This document shows, piece by piece, positions 45,338-54,758 of a stretch of 64,000 nt of DNA (the first letter of the stretch is position 1; each line of letters begins with the position of its first letter). The notes under the pieces are model-generated. The model saw only the letters and a list, made by a program, of their open reading frames with translations. It did not search any database and was not told where the DNA came from. The position numbers and the translations under genes are program-made. Origin of the DNA: Bacillaceae bacterium SAS-127 (GTDB lineage: Bacteria; Bacillota; Bacilli; Bacillales; Domibacillaceae). Location: the NCBI GenBank assembly GCA_002261155.1, contig NKXN01000026.1:1-64000 (forward strand). The letters are read 5' to 3'.

Positions 45338-46984
45338 ATGAAGAAAAAAAGTATGGCGCTTTTTCTTGTACTGTTGCTTACGATGAGCACGTTTCTAGCG
45401 GCTTGTGGCGGCGGTGAAGAGAAGGAAAGCTCAAAAGGCGACAAAAAATCAAGCGGCAATAAACAGGTATTAAATTTAACTAACACACAAGATATTCCTT
45501 CAATGGATGCGAGCATTGCAACGGATGCAGTTTCTTTTGAAGTTCTAAACAACACGATGGAAGGTCTTTATCGTTTAGGTGAAAATGATAAAGCGGTTGA
45601 AGGGATCGCAGAAGGCGAACCGACAATTAGCGAAGACGGCAAAACGTGGACGTTCAAATTAAGAGATGCGAAATGGTCGAATGGTGATCCAGTAACGGCT
45701 AATGATTTCGTTTATTCTTGGAGACGTGCATTAAATAAAGATACAGCTGCTGAGTATGCTTATATTATGTATGATATTAAAAACGCTCAAGCAGTAAACG
45801 AAGGAAAAATGAAGCCTGAAGAGTTAGGTGTCAAAGCAGTAGATGATAAAACATTAGAAGTTCAATTGGAAAATGCTGTTCCTTACTTTAAAGAATTAAC
45901 AGCTTTCGGAACATTCATGCCATTGAATGAGAAATTCGTGACAGAACAAGGCGACAAGTTCGGTCTTGAACCAGAGACAACGTTGTACAACGGTCCGTTC
46001 ACACTATCTGAGTGGAAAAAAGAAGATAAGTTCGTGATGAAGAAAAACCCAGAGTATTGGGATGCGAACACAGTTAAACTTGAAGAAATTCACACGAAAA
46101 TAGTAAAAGATGTACAAGCCGATGTCAACTTGTTCGAAAGTGGAGATGCGGATCGTATTATTGTGGCATCTGAGTTTGTGGACAAGTACAAAGACCGAGA
46201 AGAATTCTTTACATTTGATCAAGCTTCTACATTCTTCTTACGTTTAAATCAGAAGAATGAAGTATTGAAAAACGTTGATGCTCGTAAAGCAATTGCAATG
46301 GCTTTTGACAAAACAGGTGTTACAGACGTTATTTTAAATAACGGTTCAAAACCAGCTGATTACTTTGTACCAGCGAACTTCGTTCAAGGTCCAGATGGAA
46401 AAGACTTCCGTGAAACGGCTGGCAGTTACTTAAAAACAGATATTAAAAAAGCACAAGAACACTGGAAAACAGCGAAACAAGCACTTGGTCAGGACAAAGT
46501 AACGTTAGAGTTACTTACTTATGATGACAGTACAGCTAAAAAAGTGTCTGAATATTTAAAAGAACAGCTTGAGACAAACTTAGAAGGCTTAACAGTGAAC
46601 ATTAAGCTACAGCCATTTAAGCAAAAGCTTGATCTTGAAACAAAAATGAATTACGACTTCTCAATCTCTGGTTGGGGTCCAGATTACCTTGATCCAATGA
46701 CATACCTTGATATGTTTGTGACAGGTGGGGCGCATAACCAACAAGATTATTCAAATCCAGAGTATGACAAGTTGATTAAAGAAGCAAAAACAACACTAGT
46801 AATGGAACCTGAAAAGCGTTGGGAGAACTTAGTGAAAGCTGAGAAAATCTTATTAGAAGACGATGCAGCAATTGCTCCGATTTATCAAAGATCACGCGCT
46901 TACTTACAAAATACGAATGTAAAAGGTATTCTACTTCATAACGCTGGTGGAGATTACTCTTACAAGTGGGCGGAAATTCAATAA
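45338..46984 (+). CDS. oppA: Oligopeptide-binding lipoprotein OppA
   Basis: Solute-binding lipoprotein of the oligopeptide ABC importer, 548 aa. The signal peptide ends in lipobox FLAAC (C23), followed by a glycine and charged linker. Family motifs include AEGEPTISEDGKTWTFKLRD, WSNGDPVTANDFVYSWRRAL and the SGWGPDYLDPMTYLDMF motif. It captures short peptides, including signalling peptides such as competence or sporulation factors in B. subtilis. GGGGG precedes the ATG. First gene of opp, separated from oppB by a strong hairpin. Confidence 0.95.
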   Translation: MKKKSMALFLVLLLTMSTFLAACGGGEEKESSKGDKKSSGNKQVLNLTNTQDIPSMDASIATDAVSFEVLNNTMEGLYRLGENDKAVEGIAEGEPTISEDGKTWTFKLRDAKWSNGDPVTANDFVYSWRRALNKDTAAEYAYIMYDIKNAQAVNEGKMKPEELGVKAVDDKTLEVQLENAVPYFKELTAFGTFMPLNEKFVTEQGDKFGLEPETTLYNGPFTLSEWKKEDKFVMKKNPEYWDANTVKLEEIHTKIVKDVQADVNLFESGDADRIIVASEFVDKYKDREEFFTFDQASTFFLRLNQKNEVLKNVDARKAIAMAFDKTGVTDVILNNGSKPADYFVPANFVQGPDGKDFRETAGSYLKTDIKKAQEHWKTAKQALGQDKVTLELLTYDDSTAKKVSEYLKEQLETNLEGLTVNIKLQPFKQKLDLETKMNYDFSISGWGPDYLDPMTYLDMFVTGGAHNQQDYSNPEYDKLIKEAKTTLVMEPEKRWENLVKAEKILLEDDAAIAPIYQRSRAYLQNTNVKGILLHNAGGDYSYKWAEIQ

Positions 46985-46999
46985 GAATGTTCCAGAAAT

Positions 47000-47046
47000 A
47001 AAAGGGGAGGGTATATGCTTTTTTAAAAGCATATACTCTCCTTTTT
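47000..47046 (+). terminator. Read-through terminator between oppA and oppB
   Basis: AAAAGGGGAGGGTATATGCTT paired with AAGCATATACTCTCCTTTTT, a stem of over 20 bp with T tail. No promoter was recognised between it and oppB, so it probably lowers oppBCDF mRNA relative to oppA. Confidence 0.85.
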
Positions 47047-47116
47047 CCCGAATTGGGCAGTATTTGTCAGAATTAATCAAAATTTTATCTATTAAAAAGT
47101 AAAGGAGGGGTAAAAA

Positions 47117-48046
47117 GTGTTAAGATACACGCTTAAACGTCTATTTTATATGCTTATCACTTTATTAATTATTGCAACGATTACATTCTTCTTAATGAAA
47201 CTTCTTCCTGGGTCTCCATTAACGAATCAAGAAAAGCTTACTCCAGAGCAACAAGAAATTATTCTTGATAAATATGGACTCAATGATCCTCTTCCAGTTC
47301 AATATGTGAACTACATGACAGGTTTATTCCAAGGAGATTTAGGCTTGTCTTTCCAATACGATAATCGCCCCGTATCAACGATGATTGTCGAACGGATTGG
47401 GCCTTCTGCATTATTAGGTTTCCAGGCGATCGTTTTAGGAACAATCATTGGTATGATTTTAGGATTAGTAGCAGCATTGAAACATAACACGACAGTTGAT
47501 TACGTAGCAACAACCTTGTCTGTTCTAGGTATTTCAATCCCTTCCTTTGTATTTGCTGGGTTTTTACAATATTATTTAGCGGTTCAATGGGATCTATTCC
47601 CAGTGCTAGGTTGGGAAGACTTCTCTTATTCAATCTTACCAACGATCGCGCTATCGGTCTTTGTTATCGCCACGGTCGCCCGTTATATGCGATCTGAACT
47701 ATTAGAAATATTAAACTCTGATTATATTATGTTGGCTCGTGCGAAAGGAATTAGCGCGACTAGTATCATGGTGAAGCATGCTCTTCGTAATGCGCTCATT
47801 CCGATTATTACCTTACTCGGCCCGCTTGCCGTTAACATTATGACAGGCTCCCTCGTAGTTGAACGGATTTTTGGTATACCTGGCTTAGGTGATCAATTCG
47901 TGCGTTCTATTACGACAAATGACTTTACGGTGATTATGGGGACGACTCTTTTCTATAGTGCTTTATTTATATTTGTTGTCTTTGTTATTGACATTCTATA
48001 TGGAGTAATCGATCCACGTATCCGTATAAGTGGAGGGAAGAAATGA
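47117..48046 (+). CDS. oppB: Oligopeptide ABC transporter permease OppB
   Basis: Inner-membrane permease of 309 aa, about six spans, of the OppBC family. The N-terminal hydrophobic start MLRYTLKRLFYMLITLLIIA, the GDLGLSF motif and the cytoplasmic EAA loop (RSELLEILNSDYIMLARAKGIS) are typical. The GTG start follows GGAGGGG. It overlaps oppC by 4 bp. Confidence 0.94.
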   Translation: MLRYTLKRLFYMLITLLIIATITFFLMKLLPGSPLTNQEKLTPEQQEIILDKYGLNDPLPVQYVNYMTGLFQGDLGLSFQYDNRPVSTMIVERIGPSALLGFQAIVLGTIIGMILGLVAALKHNTTVDYVATTLSVLGISIPSFVFAGFLQYYLAVQWDLFPVLGWEDFSYSILPTIALSVFVIATVARYMRSELLEILNSDYIMLARAKGISATSIMVKHALRNALIPIITLLGPLAVNIMTGSLVVERIFGIPGLGDQFVRSITTNDFTVIMGTTLFYSALFIFVVFVIDILYGVIDPRIRISGGKK

Positions 48047-49074
48047 TGAACATGGATAAATTACAGACGAACGATCAACTTTCTAAAGATCTTTTCCGAC
48101 CTGCGGATCGACGTGAAAATGACGCTGAAAAAATTAGCAGACCAAGCTTGAATTTTTGGCAGGATTCTTGGTTGAGATTAAAAGGAAATAAAGGGGCTAT
48201 TATCGGTCTTATCTTAATTATCTTGATTTCATTTATGGCAATCTTTGGACCATCGATGAATGAGTATACGTATAAACAGCAAAATATTTCTCATGCGAAA
48301 CTTCCACCGAAAGTACCTGGGCTTGAAAATATTAGCTGGTTGCCGTTTGATGGGAAAGATAAAGATGGCTTTGATATGTATGAAGCAAAGAATGTCAAAC
48401 AATATTACTGGTTTGGAACGGATGACTTAGGTCGCGATTTATGGACGAGAACTTGGTATGGAACACGTATTTCCATTTATATTGGGGTGCTTGCAGCGGT
48501 CATCGATTTAATTATCGGGATTGCTTACGGGGGAATTTCAGGCTTCTATGGTGGCCGAGTTGATACCATCATGCAACGGATTATTGAGGTTTTAATAGGA
48601 ATTCCGAATCTCATTGTTGTTATTCTATTTATTCTCATTTTTGATCCAGGTATTTTCTCCATTACGATGGCGATGGTTATTACTGGTTGGGTAAGTATGG
48701 CGAGGATTGTACGTGGACAATTCTTGAAATTAAAAAATCAGGAGTTTGTGTTAGCTTCACGTACGCTCGGCGCATCAAACAACCGTTTAATTTGGAAACA
48801 TTTAATGCCAAACGTCATGGGACCGATTATCGTAACAACGATGTTTACGATTCCAAGTGCGATTTTTACAGAGGCGTTCTTAAGCTTTATCGGTTTAGGT
48901 ATTCGTCCACCGGAAGCGTCTCTTGGATCATTAGTTAACGATGGTTTTAATTCATTGCAAATGTATCCGCATATGTTGATTATTCCAGCGATTATTATCA
49001 GTATGTTAATTTTAAGTTTTAACTTACTAGCTGATGGATTACGAGATGCACTCGATCCGAAAATGCGTAAATAG
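48043..49074 (+). CDS. oppC: Oligopeptide ABC transporter permease OppC
   Basis: Second permease, 343 aa. An N-terminal cytoplasmic extension precedes the first span (about residues 53-73); then a large outer loop with HAKLPPKVPGLENISWLPFDG and FGTDDLGRDLWTRTWYGTRIS, the OppC signature, and five more spans. The EAA loop is in ASRTLGASNNRLIWKHLMPN. Two ATG codons are available at 48043 and 48046; AGGGAAG precedes both. Confidence 0.94.
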   Translation: MMNMDKLQTNDQLSKDLFRPADRRENDAEKISRPSLNFWQDSWLRLKGNKGAIIGLILIILISFMAIFGPSMNEYTYKQQNISHAKLPPKVPGLENISWLPFDGKDKDGFDMYEAKNVKQYYWFGTDDLGRDLWTRTWYGTRISIYIGVLAAVIDLIIGIAYGGISGFYGGRVDTIMQRIIEVLIGIPNLIVVILFILIFDPGIFSITMAMVITGWVSMARIVRGQFLKLKNQEFVLASRTLGASNNRLIWKHLMPNVMGPIIVTTMFTIPSAIFTEAFLSFIGLGIRPPEASLGSLVNDGFNSLQMYPHMLIIPAIIISMLILSFNLLADGLRDALDPKMRK

Positions 49075-49094
49075 AAAGAAAGGAGAAAACAACA

Positions 49095-50162
49095 ATGAAT
49101 AAAGTACTTGATGTAAAAAATTTGCACGTCTCCTTTGATACGCATGCGGGCGAAGTGAAAGCAGTGCGTGGCGTGGATTTCCACTTAACAAAAGGAGAAA
49201 CGTTGGCGATCGTAGGAGAGTCCGGTTCAGGGAAATCGGTGACGACGAAAACATTAATGCGATTAATCCCGAACCCTCCAGGACGTATTAAAGAAGGACA
49301 AATGTTATTTGAAGGAAAAGACTTAGTGAAATTGTCTGAAAAGGAAATGGAGAAAGTTCGAGGGAAAGAAATTTCGATGATTTTCCAAGACCCGATGACG
49401 TCATTAAACCCAACAATGACAGTCGGAAAACAAGTGATGGAGCCACTGGTTAAACATCAAAATATGAGCAAGGACGCGGCAAAAAAACGAGCAGTTGAGC
49501 TACTGAGTCTCGTTGGATTACCAAATCCAGAGGAGCGAGTAAAGCAATATCCGCACCAATTCTCTGGCGGTCAGCGTCAGCGTGTCGTGATTGCCATTGC
49601 GCTTGCTTGCAATCCGAAAATTTTAATTGCGGACGAACCGACAACGGCACTGGATGTAACGATCCAAGCACAAATTTTAGAATTAATGAAAGATTTACAG
49701 AAGAAGATTGATACATCGATTATTTTTATCACTCATGACCTTGGGGTCGTAGCGAATGTGGCGGATCGGGTAGCGGTGATGTACGGTGGTCAAATCGTTG
49801 AGACAGGGACAGTCGATGAAATCTTTTATGACCCACGTCATCCATATACATGGGGATTACTTTCCTCTATGCCAAGTTTAGAGGCATCGGAAGAAACAGC
49901 GTTATATGCCATTCCAGGGACGCCGCCAGATTTGTTGAATCCACCTAAAGGAGACGCATTTGCCCTTCGGAGTGAATACGCAATGGAAATCGACTTTGAG
50001 AAAGAACCACCAATTTATCAAGTGTCGGATACTCATTTTGTGAAATCGTGGCTGTTACATCCCGAAGCACCTGAAGTTGAACCACCTTTAATGGTGCAAC
50101 AGCAAAAGCGTCCAATGCCAGGTAATTATGATAAGCCGGTATTGTTTGAGGAGGCTCGTTAA
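49095..50162 (+). CDS. oppD: Oligopeptide ABC transporter ATPase OppD
   Basis: Cytoplasmic ATPase of 355 aa. Walker A is [12 protein letters not shown], the ABC signature FSGGQRQR, Walker [13 protein letters not shown] and the switch histidine in FITHDLG. A C-terminal extension (about residues 260-355), with cysteine-poor oligopeptide-transporter motif [14 protein letters not shown], is typical of OppD. Pairs with OppF; AGGAGA precedes the ATG. Confidence 0.94.
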   Translation: MNKVLDVKNLHVSFDTHAGEVKAVRGVDFHLTKGETLAIVGESGSGKSVTTKTLMRLIPNPPGRIKEGQMLFEGKDLVKLSEKEMEKVRGKEISMIFQDPMTSLNPTMTVGKQVMEPLVKHQNMSKDAAKKRAVELLSLVGLPNPEERVKQYPHQFSGGQRQRVVIAIALACNPKILIADEPTTALDVTIQAQILELMKDLQKKIDTSIIFITHDLGVVANVADRVAVMYGGQIVETGTVDEIFYDPRHPYTWGLLSSMPSLEASEETALYAIPGTPPDLLNPPKGDAFALRSEYAMEIDFEKEPPIYQVSDTHFVKSWLLHPEAPEVEPPLMVQQQKRPMPGNYDKPVLFEEAR

Positions 50163-50163
50163 C

Positions 50164-51096
50164 ATGGCTGAAAAATTATTAGAAATTAAACATCTAAAGC
50201 AATATTTTAACGAAGGCAAGCCGAATATGGTGAAAGCAGTCGACGATGTTTCCTTTGATATTTATCGCGGTGAAACGCTAGGGCTTGTTGGAGAGTCAGG
50301 CTGTGGAAAATCTACGACGGGCCGCACAATTATCCGTCTATATGATGCCACTGACGGTCAAGTGCTGTTTGATGGAAAAGATGTTCACGGTAAAAAATCA
50401 AAATCTGAGTTAAAACAGTTTAATCGTAAAATGCAAATGATTTTCCAAGATCCATATGCCTCGTTGAACCCGCGTATGAAAGTAGCAGATATCATTGCAG
50501 AAGGTCTAGATATTCATGGGCTCGTGAAGTCGAAAAAAGAGCGTATGGAAAAAGTATATGAACTGCTTGAGACAGTTGGTTTGAATCGTGAACATGCTAA
50601 TCGTTACCCGCATGAATTTTCCGGCGGTCAACGTCAACGTCTTGGAATTGCGCGTGCGCTTGCTGTTGAGCCTGATTTTATTATTGCTGATGAACCCATC
50701 TCAGCGCTTGACGTATCGATTCAAGCACAGGTCGTGAATCTATTACAAAAGCTGCAAAAGGAAAAAGGATTGACGTATTTATTTATCGCCCACGATTTAT
50801 CGATGGTGAAATACATTAGTGATCGAATTGGCGTGATGTATTTTGGGAAGCTAGTGGAGCTTGCGTCGAGTGATGTGTTATACGAAAAACCACTTCACCC
50901 GTATACGCAATCTTTGCTTTCAGCTATTCCGCTGCCAGATCCGGATTATGAAAGAAATAGAGTGAGAAAAACATATAATCCGAGTATGCATCAATACACG
51001 GAAGCAGATGACGTTCAAATGCGAGAAATCGTACCTGGTCACTTCGTCTACTGTTCAGAAAAAGAAATGAAAAGATATCAAGAAACATATAAATAA
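50164..51096 (+). CDS. oppF: Oligopeptide ABC transporter ATPase OppF
   Basis: Second ATPase, 310 aa. Walker A GESGCGKSTTGR, signature [10 protein letters not shown], Walker B FIIADEPISALDVS, and switch FIAHDLS; the C-terminal HPYTQSLLSAIPLPDPDYER motif is that of OppF. The frame opens earlier inside oppD, but GAGGAGG at 50149-50156 fits ATG 50164, which gives MAEKLLEIKHL. Last gene of the operon; a terminator follows. Confidence 0.94.
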   Translation: MAEKLLEIKHLKQYFNEGKPNMVKAVDDVSFDIYRGETLGLVGESGCGKSTTGRTIIRLYDATDGQVLFDGKDVHGKKSKSELKQFNRKMQMIFQDPYASLNPRMKVADIIAEGLDIHGLVKSKKERMEKVYELLETVGLNREHANRYPHEFSGGQRQRLGIARALAVEPDFIIADEPISALDVSIQAQVVNLLQKLQKEKGLTYLFIAHDLSMVKYISDRIGVMYFGKLVELASSDVLYEKPLHPYTQSLLSAIPLPDPDYERNRVRKTYNPSMHQYTEADDVQMREIVPGHFVYCSEKEMKRYQETYK

Positions 51097-51105
51097 GATA
51101 TGTCC

Positions 51106-51153
51106 AAAAGGAGCTAACTTTCGAAACGGGAAGTAGCTCCTTTTGCTCTTTTT
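51106..51153 (+). terminator. Terminator after oppF
   Basis: AAAAGGAGCTA / TAGCTCCTTTT with a 17-nt loop, then CTCTTTTT. Confidence 0.82.
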
Positions 51154-51309
51154 ATGCGAAAAAAATCAATTCATACGTTTATTCATCTCGCTCATGGGAA
51201 AAGATACACATGGCTGTTGTTTTTGTTATATTTCACTTTTAAACCAATGACAAGTGATTTCTATGAAAGTAAGGCTTGATAAAGTCGAAAAAGGAGAGAA
51301 TTTAATTTT

Positions 51310-51906
51310 ATGCATTGGTATGAAAAGCTAAATCAATATTTTCCTATTGAAGAAATGAAATCAAAGGATCATATGGAAATATTATTAAAAGAACGTGGAG
51401 ATATTTATTATAAAGACGAAGGGCCTCATCATGTCCTTATTTATGTGGAATTCGATGAATTTGTCTTTGTTGATTATTTATTCGTATCTAAGGCTGCACG
51501 CGGTCAAGGACTTGGTCATCAATTAATTAACAAGTTAAAGGGAAAAAAGAAACCCATTATATTAGAAGTTGAACCGGTTAATTACGAAGATACAGATACG
51601 GAGAAACGGTTGAAGTTTTATGCTCGAGAAGGGTTCGATCACGCGACAAGCATCGGATATCGTCGACGCTCTTTAGCGACAAACGAAGTGAATGATATGG
51701 AGATTCTTTATTGGTCACCCACGCATGAGTCCGAAGAAACGATCTATGAAAGCATGGTGAAAACATATCGTCTCATTCATAAGTATAAAGACAAGGAAAT
51801 ATATGGTGAACCATTTGATCCGGTTCATGAAGTGTTATCTTTAGAAGAAGAGGAGAAAGATGATATATTGAAAAATGAATTACTAAGAGAAAAATTGATG
51901 AAATAA
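51310..51906 (+). CDS. yjbC: GNAT-family acetyltransferase YjbC
   Basis: Putative N-acetyltransferase of 198 aa. The acetyl-CoA-binding GNAT core spans about residues 40-115: VFVDYLFVSKAARGQGLGHQLINKLKG contains the R/Q-x-x-G-x-G/A loop. The C-terminal tail is acidic and helical (LSLEEEEKDDILKNELLREKL). In B. subtilis yjbC precedes spxA and shares a promoter with it; here 254 bp separate them. Substrate unknown. Confidence 0.87.
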   Translation: MHWYEKLNQYFPIEEMKSKDHMEILLKERGDIYYKDEGPHHVLIYVEFDEFVFVDYLFVSKAARGQGLGHQLINKLKGKKKPIILEVEPVNYEDTDTEKRLKFYAREGFDHATSIGYRRRSLATNEVNDMEILYWSPTHESEETIYESMVKTYRLIHKYKDKEIYGEPFDPVHEVLSLEEEEKDDILKNELLREKLMK

Positions 51907-52028
51907 ATAAAATGACTGGATAAAAGTTTAAAGTGGTTATGCTTAGGGTATATAAGTATTAAGTTTGTTACAGATTAGAGGATTTATTTTTTAAAATTAT
52001 TATTAAAAAGTAATGAAAAGTATATTCA

Positions 52029-52052
52029 ATGATCTTCTGTTCATGGTATAAT
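52029..52052 (+). promoter_or_regulatory. Extended -10 promoter of spxA
   Basis: TG-G-TATAAT at 52044-52052, with only a weak -35 (TTCAAT-like) upstream. It gives a leader of about 100 nt before spxA. Other promoters in the yjbC-spxA gap are possible, as in B. subtilis. Confidence 0.45.
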
Positions 52053-52160
52053 ACATATCGTAGCCGTATTTAAAGATTTTATATAGAAGTCTTTATGAAC
52101 GAAGATTCCTCATGATAAACAACTGGTATTATATTTTATTTTAAGGAGTGTGATTGAGGA

Positions 52161-52556
52161 ATGGTTACTCTATATACATCACCTAGTTGTACTTCATGCC
52201 GTAAAGCGAAAGCTTGGTTAGAAGAACATGAAATTCCTTACGTTGAAAGAAATATTTTTTCCGAGCCTTTGAGCATCGAAGAAATTAAAGGAATATTGAG
52301 AATGACTGAAGATGGCACGGACGAAATCATTTCGACGCGCTCAAAGATCTTTCAGAAATTAAATGTAGATCTTGAGATGTTGCCACTGCAAGATTTGTTT
52401 GAATTAATTCAAAGTAATCCCGGATTGCTACGCCGTCCGATTATTATGGATGAAAAACGATTGCAAGTCGGCTATAACGAGGATGAAATTCGTCGTTTCC
52501 TTCCAAGGAAAGTCCGCACATTTCAACTTTTGGAAGCTCAGCGGTTGGTCAACTAA
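52161..52556 (+). CDS. spxA: Redox-responsive transcription regulator SpxA
   Basis: Spx of the ArsC-like family, 131 aa, binds the RNA polymerase alpha C-terminal domain under disulfide stress and alters transcription. The redox switch CTSC is at residues 10-13. [21 protein letters not shown] and the [23 protein letters not shown] motif are conserved. Its level is set by ClpXP with the SpxH adaptor, encoded about 5 kb downstream. AAGGAGTG precedes the ATG. Confidence 0.96.
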   Translation: MVTLYTSPSCTSCRKAKAWLEEHEIPYVERNIFSEPLSIEEIKGILRMTEDGTDEIISTRSKIFQKLNVDLEMLPLQDLFELIQSNPGLLRRPIIMDEKRLQVGYNEDEIRRFLPRKVRTFQLLEAQRLVN

Positions 52557-52568
52557 CATGTATAGAAT

Positions 52569-52597
52569 CCCCCATACAATTGTGTGGGGGTTTTTAT
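52569..52597 (+). terminator. Terminator after spxA
   Basis: CCCCCATACAA / TTGTGTGGGGG followed by TTTTT. Confidence 0.9.
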
Positions 52598-52801
52598 TTT
52601 GGGCATTTCCCCTTGAAATAATGAAAAGATTCAGATAGAATTGCCACACACTGATATTTTTTCTAATCTTTATATTTTCTTTTATGGCTCCTTTGTCATA
52701 CAATAATGATAAGGTGATGTATATCATCAGGCCATTCTAGGAAAAGCCTAATAACAAGGGGAAAATCCTCAAGTACCCTTAGAGGGAAGGGAGAGGTAGT
52801 T

Positions 52802-53458
52802 ATGGAAATTGAGCGCATTAATGACCACACAGTTAAGTTCTACATTTCTTACATTGATATAGAGGAGAGAGGCTTTGATCGTGATGAGATTTGGTATAAT
52901 CGTGATCGCAGTGAAGAGCTTTTCTGGGATATGATGGAGGAGATTCATGACGAAGAAGGATTTACTGTCGATGGGCCGTTATGGATTCAAGTTCAGGCCT
53001 TAGATAAGGGATTGGAAATTCTAGTCACTCGAGCTAATTTAACGAAAGATGGACAGCGTATTGAACTGCCGCTTCCCGGAGACAAATATCGGGAGTTTCC
53101 GGTAGATGACCGTCTTGAAGAGTTTTTAGATGAACATTTTAATGTCAACGAAGAAGAGGAAGAAGAGACAGGGTTAGAGTTTCTTCTTGTATTTAATGAC
53201 TTTGAAGACATCATTCAGCTAAGTAAACGTTCGGATTTAGATGATCTCTTCACGCAGCTATACTCTTTTGATAACAAATACTATTTATATGTTGAGTTTG
53301 ATGAAGAAGAGTTCGAGGAAGATGATATTGAAGATACATTAAGTATTCTTTTAGAATATACCCATGAATCGGGTATGACTATCCATAGGCTTCAAGAGTA
53401 CGGAACATGCGTAATGGAAAGAGATGTATTCCAAACGGTTCGTCAATACTTTGACTAG
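52802..53458 (+). CDS. mecA: Adaptor protein MecA
   Basis: Adaptor of ClpC, 218 aa as in B. subtilis. The N-terminal domain (MEIERINDHTVKFYISYID to about residue 80) binds substrates such as ComK and ComS. An acidic linker (NEEEEEETG) joins it to the C-terminal domain that activates ClpC. It brings ComK to ClpCP; note that ComK in this window lacks the tail recognised in B. subtilis. GGGAGAGG precedes the ATG. Very acidic. Confidence 0.96.
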   Translation: MEIERINDHTVKFYISYIDIEERGFDRDEIWYNRDRSEELFWDMMEEIHDEEGFTVDGPLWIQVQALDKGLEILVTRANLTKDGQRIELPLPGDKYREFPVDDRLEEFLDEHFNVNEEEEEETGLEFLLVFNDFEDIIQLSKRSDLDDLFTQLYSFDNKYYLYVEFDEEEFEEDDIEDTLSILLEYTHESGMTIHRLQEYGTCVMERDVFQTVRQYFD

Positions 53459-53465
53459 TATGTTC

Positions 53466-53495
53466 GCTGATTTCAATCTGAAATCAGCTTTTTTT
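53466..53495 (+). terminator. Terminator after mecA
   Basis: GCTGATTTCA / TGAAATCAGC with a 3-nt loop and T7. Confidence 0.92.
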
Positions 53496-53563
53496 GTGTA
53501 TTGAAGGGATTTTCCGATAAAGGTCGAATATCACGTGTAGACTAAATAACAAGGAGTGAAAAT

Positions 53564-54697
53564 ATGCTTGTTGCGTTAGATGCAAATGGAAAGCCGATAA
53601 ATCTTGCACTCAAATGGTCACAGGGGCAGTTAAGGATGTTAAGGAAATCTTCTTATTCTTGTCCTCAATGTCGTCATCCCGTCATTTTTAAAGCGGGAGC
53701 GATCAAAATTCCTCATTTTGCTCATAAACATACTTCCACCTGTTTTTCTTTTTCCGAAAGTGAATCAGCCCGCCATTTGAAAGGAAAAGCTGATTTGTAC
53801 GCTTGGATGAGTCATTATAGTAAAGTTCGACTCGAACCGTTTTTGGCGCCGCTCTCTCAACGGCCAGACATATTGGCAGCGGATCAAATCGCCGTTGAAT
53901 TCCAATGCTCCTCGCTGTCTACGCAATTGTTTGTCGAGCGGACAAACGGGTATATTCAACATGGTTATTTCCCTTTTTGGATATATGGAGGCCCTTTGAT
54001 TGCTAGGCAAGGAGGGTATTTCAAGTTTACTGCTTTCCATCGGTTGTTCTTTCGATATTCGGATGCCTTTGGGTTTTGGTTTTTAGCTTATTGCCCTGAG
54101 AAAGAAATATGTACCTTTTATTCACGACTTACTCCTGTTACTTCCTCGTTGTATACAGCTTCTGTGCAAAATATTCCGCTTTCTCACTTAGCTTTCCCCC
54201 CTCTATTTTCTCAACAGCAATCCGTCCGCTCATTTTCCTTAGCTCATTGGTTAAAGCAAAAACATCAATGGATTCACAAACAACTTTATTTTCAACAAGG
54301 AAAATATCATCCTTTTTTCAGTGATGTCTATGAGTCAGGAAACAATCCGTTTTTATTACCAGAATGGGTGGGTATTCCTGTTCGGCATATGCTGCTTTTT
54401 AAAAGTCACCCATTAGAGTGGCAGTTTTATTTATGGAAAGAGGGGCTTTTGCATACAATAGAAGAAGCGGTAGCACGTTTAGAAACCTATATAGAAAAAG
54501 GTAGACTGCAACTGAATGTATTTCCACTCATTCAGTCCCCTAAATTATATCAGTTAGTTGAAGAATATCTCTCTCTTCTACAAAAGGCTAGTCCTGAAAG
54601 CTTGAAAAGTAGTACGCATACGTATCAACAAATGGACAGAGAAAAAAGGTTTACCGAACAATATGAAGAATGGATTATTAGACGGCTTTTTCTTTGA
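53564..54697 (+). CDS. coiA: Competence protein CoiA-like
   Basis: DNA-uptake-linked putative nuclease of 377 aa. An N-terminal zinc-ribbon-like segment (YSCPQCRHPVIFKAG, then KIPHFAHKH) is followed by the nuclease-like domain with RPDILAADQIAVEFQCSSLS (acidic residues and the EFQ motif). In B. subtilis coiA is turned on by ComK and acts in recombination during transformation. The remaining 200 residues are less conserved. AAGGAG precedes the ATG; order mecA-coiA-pepF as in B. subtilis. Confidence 0.92.
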   Translation: MLVALDANGKPINLALKWSQGQLRMLRKSSYSCPQCRHPVIFKAGAIKIPHFAHKHTSTCFSFSESESARHLKGKADLYAWMSHYSKVRLEPFLAPLSQRPDILAADQIAVEFQCSSLSTQLFVERTNGYIQHGYFPFWIYGGPLIARQGGYFKFTAFHRLFFRYSDAFGFWFLAYCPEKEICTFYSRLTPVTSSLYTASVQNIPLSHLAFPPLFSQQQSVRSFSLAHWLKQKHQWIHKQLYFQQGKYHPFFSDVYESGNNPFLLPEWVGIPVRHMLLFKSHPLEWQFYLWKEGLLHTIEEAVARLETYIEKGRLQLNVFPLIQSPKLYQLVEEYLSLLQKASPESLKSSTHTYQQMDREKRFTEQYEEWIIRRLFL

Positions 54698-54758
54698 ATT
54701 TCGGTAGGCGAAATAATATGATAAAGTAGTGAAATAGTAGATGTAGGAGGGATTTTAG

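Noticed and set aside
48738-49184. 148-codon open frame antisense to oppC-oppD
   Set aside because: Overlaps two certain genes across their junction and resembles no protein.
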